Positions 48,735 to 57,332 are shown, counted from the first letter of the stretch. The stretch is 64,000 bases of DNA from Clostridiales bacterium (GCA_004558025.1 SFEG01000001.1:1-64000), one strand, 5' to 3'. The notes: generated by a model from the sequence alone, not told the origin. Program-made: numbers and translations.

Positions 48735-50378
48735 TCAATTTTTATATTTTAGTCCGTTTTCTATTGCGTATCGCTCAGCCGCGCTGTCTTTTTTACAATA
48801 GATAACAACATTTGGCGACTCCAAAAACGCGTCGGGCTCTATGATATCAACTGAGCTGGGAATTACTATTTTGCGCAGACTTTTACAGGTCCTGAAGGCG
48901 TATGTGCATATCTTTTTGCATCCGTGGGGAAGAGCGATGCTTTCAAGTGCCGTACATCTGTTGAATGCCGAGCGAGATATGGTGCCCACGGGCTTTTTAA
49001 ACTCAATATTCTTCAGCCTTGAGCAGTTATAAAAGGCCAAATATCCTATCTCGTTCAGTGCTGCTTCAACAGTGACGCTCTCGAGCTCGCTGCTGTTTTT
49101 GAATGCATTGTCGCCTATCGTGCAGACAGGATTCTCGCCTATGGAGCAGGGTATGATAAGATCGTGAACCGCTCGACTCCCGTTATAAACCGTGACCTCG
49201 CCGTGAGCAATAGAGTAGTTAAAATCAAGTGTGGCGCTTCGTTCCGCGTAGTTTTTGAATGCGTCGGAGATTATACGTTCACGGTATTTGCCGTAAAGAG
49301 GCCCGTTATTATACTGATGAATGTCAATTCCGGCACCACCGACGTTATATTCTATGAGAACGGGCTCACCGTCTTCGTCGATCGCGATATCCCATGATGC
49401 AACTCCGAACATCGGAACGCACATATGGCAGCGCTTGACGGCCTCCAGCACTTTATCGAAATTGGGCACAAAGCCTTCGCTGAAAACAAATCCGTTTGGG
49501 TGAACATCGTATCGCTCACCTTTTTGCGTGTAGCCGCAGTCGTTCAGACGCCCGTCGGGCTTTACTCCGCAGCCAACGCCGCCGCTGCTGAAGTTATCGA
49601 CCCGGCTTCCGCTGTTTCCTATCCTGACGACAGCCGAGAGTGGGATAGACTCACCGTCAAGTATTATGCAGATGATGCGGATGGTATTGACCGAAGATGC
49701 GTTCATCTTCGCCATTTCCGGATGCTGCCGCATAACGAGCTGGACTGCAACGTCGGGATCAACATCGAGAGCCTCGGATATATCTTCTTTTGTGCTTCCC
49801 TTTCCGAGAAAACGCACGCCTTTTCCGCCGCTGCTCGAGCGGCTTATTTTAACCACAATACCGGGGTCGAGATTCTCGTACAGTTTATCTATGGCCTGAG
49901 GCTTGCTCATTGGGTTGAAATCCACATCGAGATACTGTCCGTGTATCTTTCGTATAAGCGTGACGGGGTGCTTAACGCAGGGGAGGACTACATCCATATA
50001 GTTTTTGTCAAGGAATGCGCGCAGATAGTCATAATCTATCCTGCTCCACTCGACGTTGTAGTAATGTATATCACTGCCGACATACTCAGGACTGTATATT
50101 CCGGTTTTGTCGCTGTAAACCTGAACCCAAAGAGGATCGACAAGGCCGGTATCCCATATATCGCCCCATACGCTTTTGAGCTCGTCGAGCTGCTCAGCCG
50201 TCAGCTCCTTTGTCTGCCCGGTCATCTCAATGAACCATTTTTTCAGCGCGTCGGATTTGACGCTGCGCTTTTCGCCGGATTTAATAGCCGATACGGCACG
50301 CTCAATATCCTCACGGCGATTTTTCCACAGAGTATCAAACATGTATCTGAAAATTTTGTCTTTGACGGAATTTTTCAT
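48735..50378 (-). CDS. ATP-grasp protein fused to a BspA-type leucine-rich repeat domain
   Basis: 547 residues. About 90-390 form an ATP-grasp domain of the sugar-transfer-associated/glutamate-ligase-like group: 'GIVVKISRSSSGGKGVRFLG' (ATP loop), 'MNASSVNTIRIICI' and the metal-binding end 'SWDIAIDEDGEPVLIEYNVG'. About 400-535 are BspA-like repeats (IGDNAFKNSSELESV; IGYLAFYNCSRLKNI; ISRSAFNRCTALESI; ICTYAFRTCKSLRKI), ending 'AAERYAIENG'. There is no signal peptide. ATP-dependent ligation of an amine or acid is inferred from the fold; the repeats could bind a protein partner. Its own promoter (TTGCCA-17-TATAAT) is on the minus strand. Confidence 0.8.
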   Translation of the reverse strand: MKNSVKDKIFRYMFDTLWKNRREDIERAVSAIKSGEKRSVKSDALKKWFIEMTGQTKELTAEQLDELKSVWGDIWDTGLVDPLWVQVYSDKTGIYSPEYVGSDIHYYNVEWSRIDYDYLRAFLDKNYMDVVLPCVKHPVTLIRKIHGQYLDVDFNPMSKPQAIDKLYENLDPGIVVKISRSSSGGKGVRFLGKGSTKEDISEALDVDPDVAVQLVMRQHPEMAKMNASSVNTIRIICIILDGESIPLSAVVRIGNSGSRVDNFSSGGVGCGVKPDGRLNDCGYTQKGERYDVHPNGFVFSEGFVPNFDKVLEAVKRCHMCVPMFGVASWDIAIDEDGEPVLIEYNVGGAGIDIHQYNNGPLYGKYRERIISDAFKNYAERSATLDFNYSIAHGEVTVYNGSRAVHDLIIPCSIGENPVCTIGDNAFKNSSELESVTVEAALNEIGYLAFYNCSRLKNIEFKKPVGTISRSAFNRCTALESIALPHGCKKICTYAFRTCKSLRKIVIPSSVDIIEPDAFLESPNVVIYCKKDSAAERYAIENGLKYKN

Positions 50379-50407
50379 TAGCTCTCCCGAATATCAGAAT
50401 AAATATA

Positions 50408-50436
50408 ATTATAATACGCGGCTTTCTGTGTGGCAA
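50408..50436 (-). promoter_or_regulatory. Promoter of the ATP-grasp/LRR gene
   Basis: On the minus strand TTGCCA (50436-50431), 17 bases, TATAAT (50413-50408), 30 bases before the start codon. Confidence 0.65.
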
Positions 50437-50475
50437 GGTGTGTTAAGAAAATTTAGCAAAGAGTCCGTACAGCAG

Positions 50476-50505
50476 AAGTACACCTTATGGGTGTACTTTT
50501 TGTTG
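50476..50505 (+). terminator. Terminator hairpin between divergent genes
   Basis: AAGTACACC (50476-50484) pairs with GGTGTACTT (50490-50498), then TTTTGTT. It precedes ruvC and lies upstream of the minus-strand promoter, so no neighbouring gene ends here. It may close a short RNA or act as a leader of ruvC. Confidence 0.65.
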
Positions 50506-50552
50506 TAATAAAAATCGTATTGTGATAAAATCAATAATCAGGATGTGATAAT

Positions 50553-51068
50553 ATGCGTATCTTGGGTATTGACCCGGGGCTTGCCACAGTGGGCTTTTCG
50601 GTCGTGGATACGGACAAGACAAAAATGAAGCTTGTGACCTGCGGCGTTATAAGCACTCCGGCACACACCTCGCTCTCGAGCAGGCTTGACAGGATATTCT
50701 GCGATATGAACGAGCTCATAAGCACATTTTCTCCGGATGTCATGTCGATAGAGGAGCTTTTTTTCAACACAAATATTACGACCGGCATATCCGTTGCGCA
50801 TGCGCGCGGCGTTATATTGCTGACGGCTTACCGCGCGGGGGTAAGGGTTTTTGAATATACTCCGCTTCAGGTAAAGCAGGCTGTCGTCGGCTATGGCAGG
50901 GCGGAAAAAAATCAGGTGATTGAGATGGTCAAGCGCATACTCAGCCTGCCGTCAGCTCCAAAACCGGATGACGCGGCCGACGCTGTGGCGCTGGCTATAT
51001 GCCATGCCCGCAGCAGCACCTCACTACTCAGTCGAAAGGAAGATGAAGGACTGTGTTCTACCATTTAA
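50553..51068 (+). CDS. ruvC: Holliday-junction resolvase RuvC
   Basis: 171 residues. The acidic catalytic set starts with D7 (MRILGIDPGLATVGFSVVD), then E in SIEELFFNTN and the two aspartates of KPDDAADAVALAICHA. RuvC cuts Holliday junctions moved by RuvAB. It overlaps ruvA by 16 bases; ruvC-ruvA-ruvB form one operon. Confidence 0.96.
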   Translation: MRILGIDPGLATVGFSVVDTDKTKMKLVTCGVISTPAHTSLSSRLDRIFCDMNELISTFSPDVMSIEELFFNTNITTGISVAHARGVILLTAYRAGVRVFEYTPLQVKQAVVGYGRAEKNQVIEMVKRILSLPSAPKPDDAADAVALAICHARSSTSLLSRKEDEGLCSTI

Positions 51069-51655
51069 ACGGTATAGTTTCTGATATTGATCTTAATCTT
51101 GCGGTTATTGACTGCAGCGGAGTCGGTTATGCCGTCAATACGACGACGAATACGCTCTCACGTATAAAGCTTAACGAAAAAACGAAGCTGTATATATCTG
51201 AGTGTATAAAGGAGGACAGCTTCGACCTCTACGGCTTTGCGACTCTCAGCGAAAAGCGCTGCTTTGAAATGCTTATCAGCGTTTCAGGAATCGGCCCGAA
51301 GGCAGCGCAGGCGATACTGTGCGCCGTAACGCCTGAGGGGCTAGCAATGGCCGTAATGAACGGCGATGATAAGGCAATAACCGCGGCTCAGGGGGTCGGA
51401 AAAAAGATAGCACAGCGTGTCATACTCGAACTTAAGGACAAGGTTTCCAAGGAAATGGGCGGCTCCGCCGCGTCAGAGCTGCCGGCGATGATGACGCAGA
51501 CCGCTGCCGGAAGCAAGAACAAAAGTGACGCTATCGCAGCTCTTATGGTTCTCGGATACGGCACAACGGAGATAAATGCCGCGCTAAAGGGCATGGATGT
51601 GAGCGATATGGAGACCGATCAGATAGTCAAGGCGGCGCTTAAAAACCTTATGTAG
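51053..51655 (+). CDS. ruvA: Holliday-junction DNA helicase subunit RuvA
   Basis: 200 residues from GTG 51053 (MFYHLNGIVSDID), inside the end of ruvC with AAGGA upstream. The OB domain is followed by HhH motifs 'VSGIGPKAAQAILC' and 'AQGVGKKIAQRVILELKDK' and the C-terminal RuvB-binding domain 'DAIAALMVLGYGTTEINAAL'. RuvA tetramers hold the four-way junction. Confidence 0.96.
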   Translation: MFYHLNGIVSDIDLNLAVIDCSGVGYAVNTTTNTLSRIKLNEKTKLYISECIKEDSFDLYGFATLSEKRCFEMLISVSGIGPKAAQAILCAVTPEGLAMAVMNGDDKAITAAQGVGKKIAQRVILELKDKVSKEMGGSAASELPAMMTQTAAGSKNKSDAIAALMVLGYGTTEINAALKGMDVSDMETDQIVKAALKNLM

Positions 51656-51667
51656 AGGAAATAATAA

Positions 51668-52711
51668 ATGAGCATCAATTTTTCAGAAGGCCTTGAGGAA
51701 GTCCCTGTAGTAACGAACTCTTCGGTACTGCCGGAGGATGCGGGAGAGGGGAGCCTCAGACCGAGAACGATAAACGAATATATAGGACAGGAGAAGGCCA
51801 AGGATAACCTCAGCGTTTTCATTGACGCTGCACGCCTGCGCAACGAGCCGCTCGATCATGTTCTGCTGCACGGACCTCCGGGACTCGGCAAAACCACGCT
51901 GGCGGCCGTTATAGCAAACGAGATGGGCGTGAATATGCGCATAACCTCAGGCCCCGCTATCGAAAAGCCGGGAGACCTCGTAGCTATGCTGACAAACCTC
52001 AACGAGGGTGATATACTCTTTGTTGACGAGATCCACAGGCTGAACCGCGCCTATGAGGAGATACTTTATCCTGCGATGGAGGACTATGCGATTGATATAA
52101 TCCTCGGCAAAGGTCCGTCGGCCAACTCACTGCACCTCGAGCTTCCGAAGTTCACGCTTATAGGCGCGACGACGCGCTCGGGTCAGCTCACCGCACCGCT
52201 GCGTGACAGATTCGGCGTAACATTGAGGCTTGAGCTTTACACCGTTGATGAGCTCAGGCGCATCGTAGAGCGCTCTGCCGATATTCTCGGTATTGAGATA
52301 GAGCGAGATGGTGCTGTTGAGATAGCTTCGCGCTCTCGCGGAACGCCGCGAATCGCAAACAGAATGCTGCGCCGCGTGCGTGACTTTGCGCAGGTCAGAG
52401 CGGACGGCGTGATAACAAAGGACGTTGCCGATATGGCGCTGTCGCGCCTTGAGGTGGATAAAAGCGGCCTTGACTCGCTCGACAGAAGGATGCTTCGCAG
52501 CATAATCGAGTTTTATAACGGCGGTCCCGTCGGACTTGAAACGCTGGCAGCTACTATAAATGAGGATTCGGTCACGCTTGAAGACGTGTATGAGCCGTAT
52601 CTTCTTCAGCAGGGATTTCTCACTCGCACACCCAGAGGTCGATGCGTAACGCGAAAAACCTATGAGCATCTCGGCATAGAACGGCTCGGGCAGCAGGAAA
52701 TTGACATATAG
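51668..52711 (+). CDS. ruvB: Holliday-junction branch-migration ATPase RuvB
   Basis: 347 residues. 'RPRTINEYIGQEKAKDNL', Walker A HGPPGLGKTTLA, Walker B ILFVDEIHRL, sensor 1 'TLIGATTRSG', arginine finger 'LRDRFGV', and the C-terminal winged helix 'PYLLQQGFLTRTPRGR'. RuvB drives branch migration on RuvA-bound junctions. RBS AGAGGA. Confidence 0.97.
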   Translation: MSINFSEGLEEVPVVTNSSVLPEDAGEGSLRPRTINEYIGQEKAKDNLSVFIDAARLRNEPLDHVLLHGPPGLGKTTLAAVIANEMGVNMRITSGPAIEKPGDLVAMLTNLNEGDILFVDEIHRLNRAYEEILYPAMEDYAIDIILGKGPSANSLHLELPKFTLIGATTRSGQLTAPLRDRFGVTLRLELYTVDELRRIVERSADILGIEIERDGAVEIASRSRGTPRIANRMLRRVRDFAQVRADGVITKDVADMALSRLEVDKSGLDSLDRRMLRSIIEFYNGGPVGLETLAATINEDSVTLEDVYEPYLLQQGFLTRTPRGRCVTRKTYEHLGIERLGQQEIDI

Positions 52712-52757
52712 CCACCGAATTTTTTTGGAATTTCAGCCTTTTTTCACTGTAATTATA

Positions 52758-52785
52758 TTGACTTTCAACAAAAATGAGATATACT
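52758..52785 (+). promoter_or_regulatory. Promoter of the SigH-like gene
   Basis: TTGACT (52758-52763), 16 bases, TATACT (52780-52785), with a second TATAAT just after; 35 bases before the start codon. Confidence 0.6.
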
Positions 52786-52819
52786 ATAATAGTATTGTTG
52801 GAAGTAATAGTGGTTTTGT

Positions 52820-53449
52820 ATGTTCTTATATGCTGGCTTACAAGATAATGATTTGCAGAAGCTTGCCGCTGAGGGCGACAGCAATGCAGAGGAAGAACTC
52901 GTTTCCCGATATATGCGCCTCGTTCGTGTTTGCGCGCGCCCGTTGTTTCTTGCAGGGGGAGAGAGTGAGGATCTTATACAGGAGGGGATGTTTGGGCTTC
53001 TTTCCGCAGTAAGGCGATATAAGCCCGGGCATAACGCCTCGTTCAAGACCTTTGCCGAATGGTGCATAAGAAACAGACTGCGTTCAGCGGTCAAATCAGC
53101 TTCCAGTTTGAAACATGATCCGCTAAATAATCGCGTACCTTTAGAGTTGATACTCTCGGATGAATCCCAGACCCAGGCAGTTACATGCGCTGAATTTTTT
53201 CAGAAATCTCCTGAAGAGCAGGTTCTGGCAAGAGAGAACAAAAAGTACACAGAACAGCTATATTTATCCTTAGTCAACGTGCTTTCAAAATATGAGAGGT
53301 CGGTTTTGACCTATTATCTTGAAGGGCTCAGCTACAAAGAGATAGCCAAGCTCACCGGCAAGGGCGACAAGGCGGTTGATAATGCGATACAAAGGATAAG
53401 GCGCAAAACGGCGCAAATGCTTAAATCAGGCGATATCAGCAACAGCTGA
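52820..53449 (+). CDS. Sigma-70 family factor, SigH-like
   Basis: 209 residues. Region 2: 'LQKLAAEGDSNAEEELVSRY', then ESEDLIQEGMFGLLSAVRRY and 'NASFKTFAEWCIRNRLRSAV'. Region 4 HTH: 'LSKYERSVLTYYLEGLSYKE', IAKLTGKGDKAVDNAIQRIRR. There is no region 1.1 or full region 3. The order of residues is closest to SigH (Spo0H), which controls entry into sporulation and competence; an alternative is another stress-type sigma factor of Clostridia. The RBS (GGAAG) is weak and distant, so translation may be low. Confidence 0.8.
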   Translation: MFLYAGLQDNDLQKLAAEGDSNAEEELVSRYMRLVRVCARPLFLAGGESEDLIQEGMFGLLSAVRRYKPGHNASFKTFAEWCIRNRLRSAVKSASSLKHDPLNNRVPLELILSDESQTQAVTCAEFFQKSPEEQVLARENKKYTEQLYLSLVNVLSKYERSVLTYYLEGLSYKEIAKLTGKGDKAVDNAIQRIRRKTAQMLKSGDISNS

Positions 53450-53495
53450 CGCATATAAAAGCCGACAGGCGAGATTTTCAAAGAGAGGATTTACA

Positions 53496-53774
53496 ATGTA
53501 CGAAGACAAGACCTTAATTTGCAAAGAATGTGGTCAGGAGTTCGTTTTCTCCGCAGGCGAGCAGGAATTCTACGCAGAGCGCGGTTTCCAGAACGAGCCC
53601 CAGCGCTGCAAGGCATGCCGTGACGCTCGCAAGAACGCGGCACGCGGTCCCCGTGAGTTCTTCACCGCAGTTTGTGCAAATTGCGGCGGCGAGGCGAAGG
53701 TTCCTTTTGAGCCCAAGTCCGATCGTCCCGTATACTGCAGCGAATGCTTTGCAAAGATGAAGGAACAGGCCTGA
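53496..53774 (+). CDS. Zinc-ribbon protein
   Basis: 92 residues, RBS AGAGAGG. Two zinc-ribbon halves: CKECGQEFVFSAGEQEFYAE with CKACR, and CANCGGEAKVPFEPKS with CSECF. Between them is a basic linker. Small proteins of this type, common in Clostridia, are probable nucleic-acid or protein binding modules of unknown function. A terminator follows at once. Confidence 0.8.
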   Translation: MYEDKTLICKECGQEFVFSAGEQEFYAERGFQNEPQRCKACRDARKNAARGPREFFTAVCANCGGEAKVPFEPKSDRPVYCSECFAKMKEQA

Positions 53775-53798
53775 GACTTTCGGTCACGGGTATAGAGT

Positions 53799-53826
53799 GG
53801 GACGTCCTCCTGACGTCCCCTTCTTT
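53799..53826 (+). terminator. Terminator of the zinc-ribbon gene
   Basis: GGGACGTC (53799-53806), 5-base loop, GACGTCCC (53812-53819), then CTTCTTT. Confidence 0.8.
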
Positions 53827-53859
53827 ATTTTACTAAATCTTATGATTGGAGATATAACA

Positions 53860-54078
53860 ATGGAAATGCTTAAGATTATGGACATCAACAGAGAAACCAT
53901 TATTTCGGAGATACTGACCAATTTCCCCGAAGCGATGCCTAAGTTTCAGGAGCTCGGCATGCACTGCCTCGGCTGCGCTTTGGCCACTGCAGAGAGCCTT
54001 GAGCAGGCCTGCGCAGCACACGGCGTTGATCCTGACGAGTTCATAGTTGAGCTCAAGGCATATCTGTTGGCTCTGTAA
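53860..54078 (+). CDS. DUF1858 / hybrid-cluster-associated redox disulfide protein
   Basis: 72 residues from ATG 53860 (RBS GGAGA, spacing 7). The motif HCLGCALATAESLEQACAAH with its CxxC, and 'ILTNFPEAMPKFQELGM' before it, mark the DUF1858/ScdA-N-like domain. The CLGC pair suggests a redox or metal role, in other genomes linked to hybrid cluster proteins; none is nearby here. Followed by its own terminator. Confidence 0.85.
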   Translation: MEMLKIMDINRETIISEILTNFPEAMPKFQELGMHCLGCALATAESLEQACAAHGVDPDEFIVELKAYLLAL

Positions 54079-54091
54079 AAAGCACAAAGCG

Positions 54092-54116
54092 AAAAGCCGG
54101 GGCATCCCGGCTTTTC
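54092..54116 (+). terminator. Terminator of the DUF1858 gene
   Basis: AAAAGCCGGG (54092-54101) pairs with CCCGGCTTTT (54106-54115) around GCAT. It lies 22 bases before the trmK start. Confidence 0.8.
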
Positions 54117-54136
54117 GGCGTATATGGAGAGATTTT

Positions 54137-54838
54137 ATGAGCAGAAGACTTGAATTTATAGCGTCCAAGGTCTCCGGCGGGCGCGGCGTTGCCGATATAG
54201 GTACAGATCATGCAATACTGCCGATAATGCTCCGCCGCGGCGGCTATGAGGGATATATTGCAGCCGGTGATATAAACGAAGGTCCTCTCAAGAAGGCGCA
54301 GCGCGGCCTGTACGAGGCTGAAATAGACGATGTTGAGCTCGTGCTCTGCGACGGCCTCGATGGCATAGACGGCAGCATGGTAGACACCGTTATAGTTGCA
54401 GGCATGGGCGGAGATACGATCACCGGTATACTCGACCGAGGCTTATATGATATGCCTGAATGGGCAGAGCGCAGCGATTATAAGCTTATTCTGCATCCGG
54501 TGACAAAGCCGGAGATACTCAGATACTGGCTCATTAACAACGGCTTTCGCATAACACTGGAGACGTATATTGAGGATAATGCTGTTTTGTGCCAAATAAT
54601 ATGCGCAGAGCCCGGAGAAAGTGCGCATTATAAGGACGCAGAGCTATACGTCGGCAGGTATGAGCGCGTAAAAGACTCACCTTACTTTGAAACGGTTATT
54701 GATAAGCACATTAAGCGATTTGAATCAGCCGTGAAGGGCCTTAAAAACGCGACGGATGCCTCTCTTAATGCATGGAAAAGGCTCATTGAGAATATGATAT
54801 GCGAGCTTGAACAGATGAAAGGAACGGACAATGGTTAA
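54137..54838 (+). CDS. trmK: tRNA (adenine22-N1)-methyltransferase
   Basis: 233 residues from ATG 54137 (MSRRLEFIASKV; RBS GGAGAG, spacing 6). SAM-binding GVADIGTDHAILPIML, then 'GDINEGPLKKAQRGL', 'LCDGLDGID' and VIVAGMGGDTI, with a C-terminal coiled-coil. This is the TrmK/YqfN family that methylates A22 in tRNA. It overlaps the next gene by 8 bases; trmK and the NIF3 gene are a standard Firmicutes pair downstream of a sigma factor gene. Confidence 0.94.
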   Translation: MSRRLEFIASKVSGGRGVADIGTDHAILPIMLRRGGYEGYIAAGDINEGPLKKAQRGLYEAEIDDVELVLCDGLDGIDGSMVDTVIVAGMGGDTITGILDRGLYDMPEWAERSDYKLILHPVTKPEILRYWLINNGFRITLETYIEDNAVLCQIICAEPGESAHYKDAELYVGRYERVKDSPYFETVIDKHIKRFESAVKGLKNATDASLNAWKRLIENMICELEQMKGTDNG

Positions 54839-55625
54839 GGTCGGAGAGATTTTTGAATATTTAAACAGGCTTGCGCCTGTATCGCTGAAAATGGACTTTG
54901 ACAATGTCGGCCTTCTTGTAGGCGACGCGTCGGAGAGGGTTTCAAAATGCCTTGTCTCGCTCGATATAACGGATGAGGTTATTGACGAGGCCGCATGCTT
55001 CGGTGCTGATCTCATCGTGTCGCACCATCCGATAATCTTCGGTGCTGTGAAGAGCGTAACTGCCGTTGACCTTGTCGGCCGAAAGATAATCGCCCTTATT
55101 CGCAATAACATATCAGCAATATGCATGCACACAAACCTCGATATAGCCGGGGGCGGAGTGAATGACGTGCTTATGGCGGCACTGTCCGCACAGCCGCAGC
55201 GCTGGCTTGAGCCGTGCGGAACTGATGAAAACGGAAATGCCGTCGGCTGCGGAAGAATAGGCGAGCTTGAGAGCCCCATGCAGTTTGAGAGCTTTCTCAA
55301 GCTGTGCAAAACGGCGCTTAAAGCAAACGGACTGAGATATCATTACGCCGGAAGACCCGTAAAAAAGCTCGCTGTAATGGGCGGCTCCGGCGGCTCAAGT
55401 CTTATGGATGCTGTCAACGCAGGCTGTGATACCTATGTCACGAGCGATATAAAATATAACAGCTTTCTTGACGCAAAGGAACTCGGCATCAATCTCATTG
55501 ACGTCGACCATTTCTGCACGGAAAATGTTATAGTACCGGTGCTCGCGGATAAGCTAATTGCCGAATTTCCCGATGTTGAATTTGCGGTATCATCCGTCCA
55601 CGCGCAGACGGCGCGATTTTTCTGA
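54831..55625 (+). CDS. NIF3-like dinuclear metal-centre protein (YqfO family)
   Basis: 264 residues. Metal ligands in VSHHPIIFG and MHTNLDIAGGGVND, and in the C-terminal 'DVDHFCTEN'; 'DFDNVGLLVGD' is the usual N-terminal mark. This is the short form without the central PII-like insertion (B. subtilis YqfO is longer). Hexameric, GTP-cyclohydrolase I type 2-like; cellular role unsettled. It is followed by the spoIVA hairpin, the only terminator candidate after it. Confidence 0.92.
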   Translation: MVKVGEIFEYLNRLAPVSLKMDFDNVGLLVGDASERVSKCLVSLDITDEVIDEAACFGADLIVSHHPIIFGAVKSVTAVDLVGRKIIALIRNNISAICMHTNLDIAGGGVNDVLMAALSAQPQRWLEPCGTDENGNAVGCGRIGELESPMQFESFLKLCKTALKANGLRYHYAGRPVKKLAVMGGSGGSSLMDAVNAGCDTYVTSDIKYNSFLDAKELGINLIDVDHFCTENVIVPVLADKLIAEFPDVEFAVSSVHAQTARFF

Positions 55626-55637
55626 TTTCTGATAAGT

Positions 55638-55698
55638 AATATTTGTCCTCCGCGGCTCATAGACTCGTACAAACGAGAAAGCTGCGGAGGTTTTTTAT
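55638..55698 (+). promoter_or_regulatory. Sigma-E-like promoter nested in an RBS-masking terminator hairpin before spoIVA
   Basis: AATATT (55638-55643), 14 bases, CATAGACT (55658-55665) fits the sigma-E consensus. CCTCCGCGGC (55647-55656) pairs with GCTGCGGAGG (55681-55690), an inner CTCGT/ACGAG stem closes the loop, and T6 follows. The RBS GGAGG is in the 3' arm. RNA started about 7 bases after the -10 lacks the 5' arm, so its RBS is free. Confidence 0.65.
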
Positions 55699-57177
55699 AT
55701 GACGAATTCCGATATTTACAAAGATATTGCCGCAAGAACCGGCGGAGCTGTTATGATCGGCGTTGTCGGCCCGGTGAGGACCGGTAAATCTACCTTTATA
55801 AAGCGCTTTATGGATACTCTGGTCATCCCTAATATCGAAGATGAGTATGCAAGAGAGCGCGCCCGCGACGAGCTTCCGCAGAGCGGCTCGGGCAGAACTA
55901 TAATGACTGCCGAGCCCAAATTCGTCCCTGAGGAAGCGGTGGAAATTAAACTTGGCAATGAGACAACGTGCATGGTGCGCATGGTCGACTGTGTGGGCTA
56001 CATGGTGCCCGGCGCTTCAGGTCGATTTGAGGACGGCAGTGAGCGACTTGTTACGACGCCGTGGTTTGACCACGAGGTGACTATGACGGAGGCTGCCGAA
56101 TCGGGTACACATAAGGTCATTTGCGATCATTCCACCATCGGGCTTGTCATAACTACAGATGGCAGCATATGCGACATTGAGCGCGAGGCATATGAAGAGC
56201 CGGAAAGACGTGTTATAACGGAGCTTAAAAGCATAGGGAAGCCATTTGTCATCCTTCTTAACAGCGCTCAGCCCGACTCGGTGTGTGCAATAGAGCTTGC
56301 AGGGCGGCTCAGCGAGGAATATGACGCTCCGTGTATAGCAGTAGACTGCCAGGTACTGAGCGAGAACGATATATGCGAGATAATGCGCAAGGTTCTCGGC
56401 CAGTTTCCACTGTGCGAATTGTCAATCCGACTGCCGGAATGGTTCAGCGCCGTCGATTGCGAAAGCAATATGAAAAATGAGCTTTACAGGCAGCTGATAT
56501 GCTCGGCTGGCAGCCTGACTCGCGTCAGCGACATAAGCGGCATGCTGGCTCAAATATCCGAACTGGATATGATAGATGCGGCATATGTAGAAAGCAGCGA
56601 TATGGGCAGTGGCACTATAAATATAGCGATAGAGATGCCGCGCGCACTTTACTATAAGCTTATAAGCACCGAGTCAGGCATAGATATACTCGATGACGGG
56701 AGCCTTGTAAAGGTCTTAAGGGAGCTTGGGCAGATAAAGCAGGAATATGATAAGATAAAAGACGCCCTGGCCTCCGTGCGCCAAACGGGATACGGTGTTG
56801 TGATGCCGCAGCAGGAGGAAATTCAGATAGAAGAACCGCAGTTGGTAAAGCAGGGCGGTAAGTACGCGGTAAAGCTAAAGGCACACGCACCGGCAATACA
56901 TCTGCTCAAGACAGGCGTTGAGGCCGTCGTAACGCCGTCGATCGGCGGCGAGAGAGCATCAGACGAGATAGTCAGCTTCCTTCTGCAGGGCTTTGATGGC
57001 GATATGAGCCGTCTTTGGGAATCAAACATATTCGGTCAGCCGCTGTATGAAATCGCCCAAAGTGCAATAGCCGAGCGCCTTACCAGCCTGCCTCCGAATG
57101 CAAGAGCAAGGCTTCAGGAGACGCTGCAAAGAATAATAAACGAGGGCAGGGGAACGCTTATCTGCATTCTTCTGTGA
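55699..57177 (+). CDS. spoIVA: Stage IV sporulation protein A (coat morphogenetic ATPase)
   Basis: 492 residues, the usual length. An N-terminal TRAFAC-like ATPase with Walker A GPVRTGKSTFIKRFMD near residue 26, 'SGSGRTIMTAEPKFVPEEA' and 'VDCVGYMVPGASG', 'HSTIGLVITTDGSI'; a middle domain; and a C-terminal domain ending RGTLICILL, which anchors the basement layer through SpoVM. SpoIVA hydrolyses ATP to polymerise on the forespore surface and is made in the mother cell under sigma-E. It confirms that the organism forms spores. Confidence 0.97.
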   Translation: MTNSDIYKDIAARTGGAVMIGVVGPVRTGKSTFIKRFMDTLVIPNIEDEYARERARDELPQSGSGRTIMTAEPKFVPEEAVEIKLGNETTCMVRMVDCVGYMVPGASGRFEDGSERLVTTPWFDHEVTMTEAAESGTHKVICDHSTIGLVITTDGSICDIEREAYEEPERRVITELKSIGKPFVILLNSAQPDSVCAIELAGRLSEEYDAPCIAVDCQVLSENDICEIMRKVLGQFPLCELSIRLPEWFSAVDCESNMKNELYRQLICSAGSLTRVSDISGMLAQISELDMIDAAYVESSDMGSGTINIAIEMPRALYYKLISTESGIDILDDGSLVKVLRELGQIKQEYDKIKDALASVRQTGYGVVMPQQEEIQIEEPQLVKQGGKYAVKLKAHAPAIHLLKTGVEAVVTPSIGGERASDEIVSFLLQGFDGDMSRLWESNIFGQPLYEIAQSAIAERLTSLPPNARARLQETLQRIINEGRGTLICILL

Positions 57178-57184
57178 GTTAAAC

Positions 57185-57219
57185 GCGAAGTGTGTAAAAC
57201 TGCACACTTCGCATTTTTA
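57185..57219 (+). terminator. Terminator of spoIVA
   Basis: GCGAAGTGTG (57185-57194) pairs with CACACTTCGC (57203-57212), 8-base loop, then ATTTTTAT. Confidence 0.85.
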
Positions 57220-57332
57220 TGTCCATTTGCTTATGATCGAATGTAAATTCGCCACAAATTTATTGAAATTAATTATTGAAAAAGCATTTATTAGAAGTTA
57301 TAATATTTTTATTCTTACGGAGGTGACTGATA

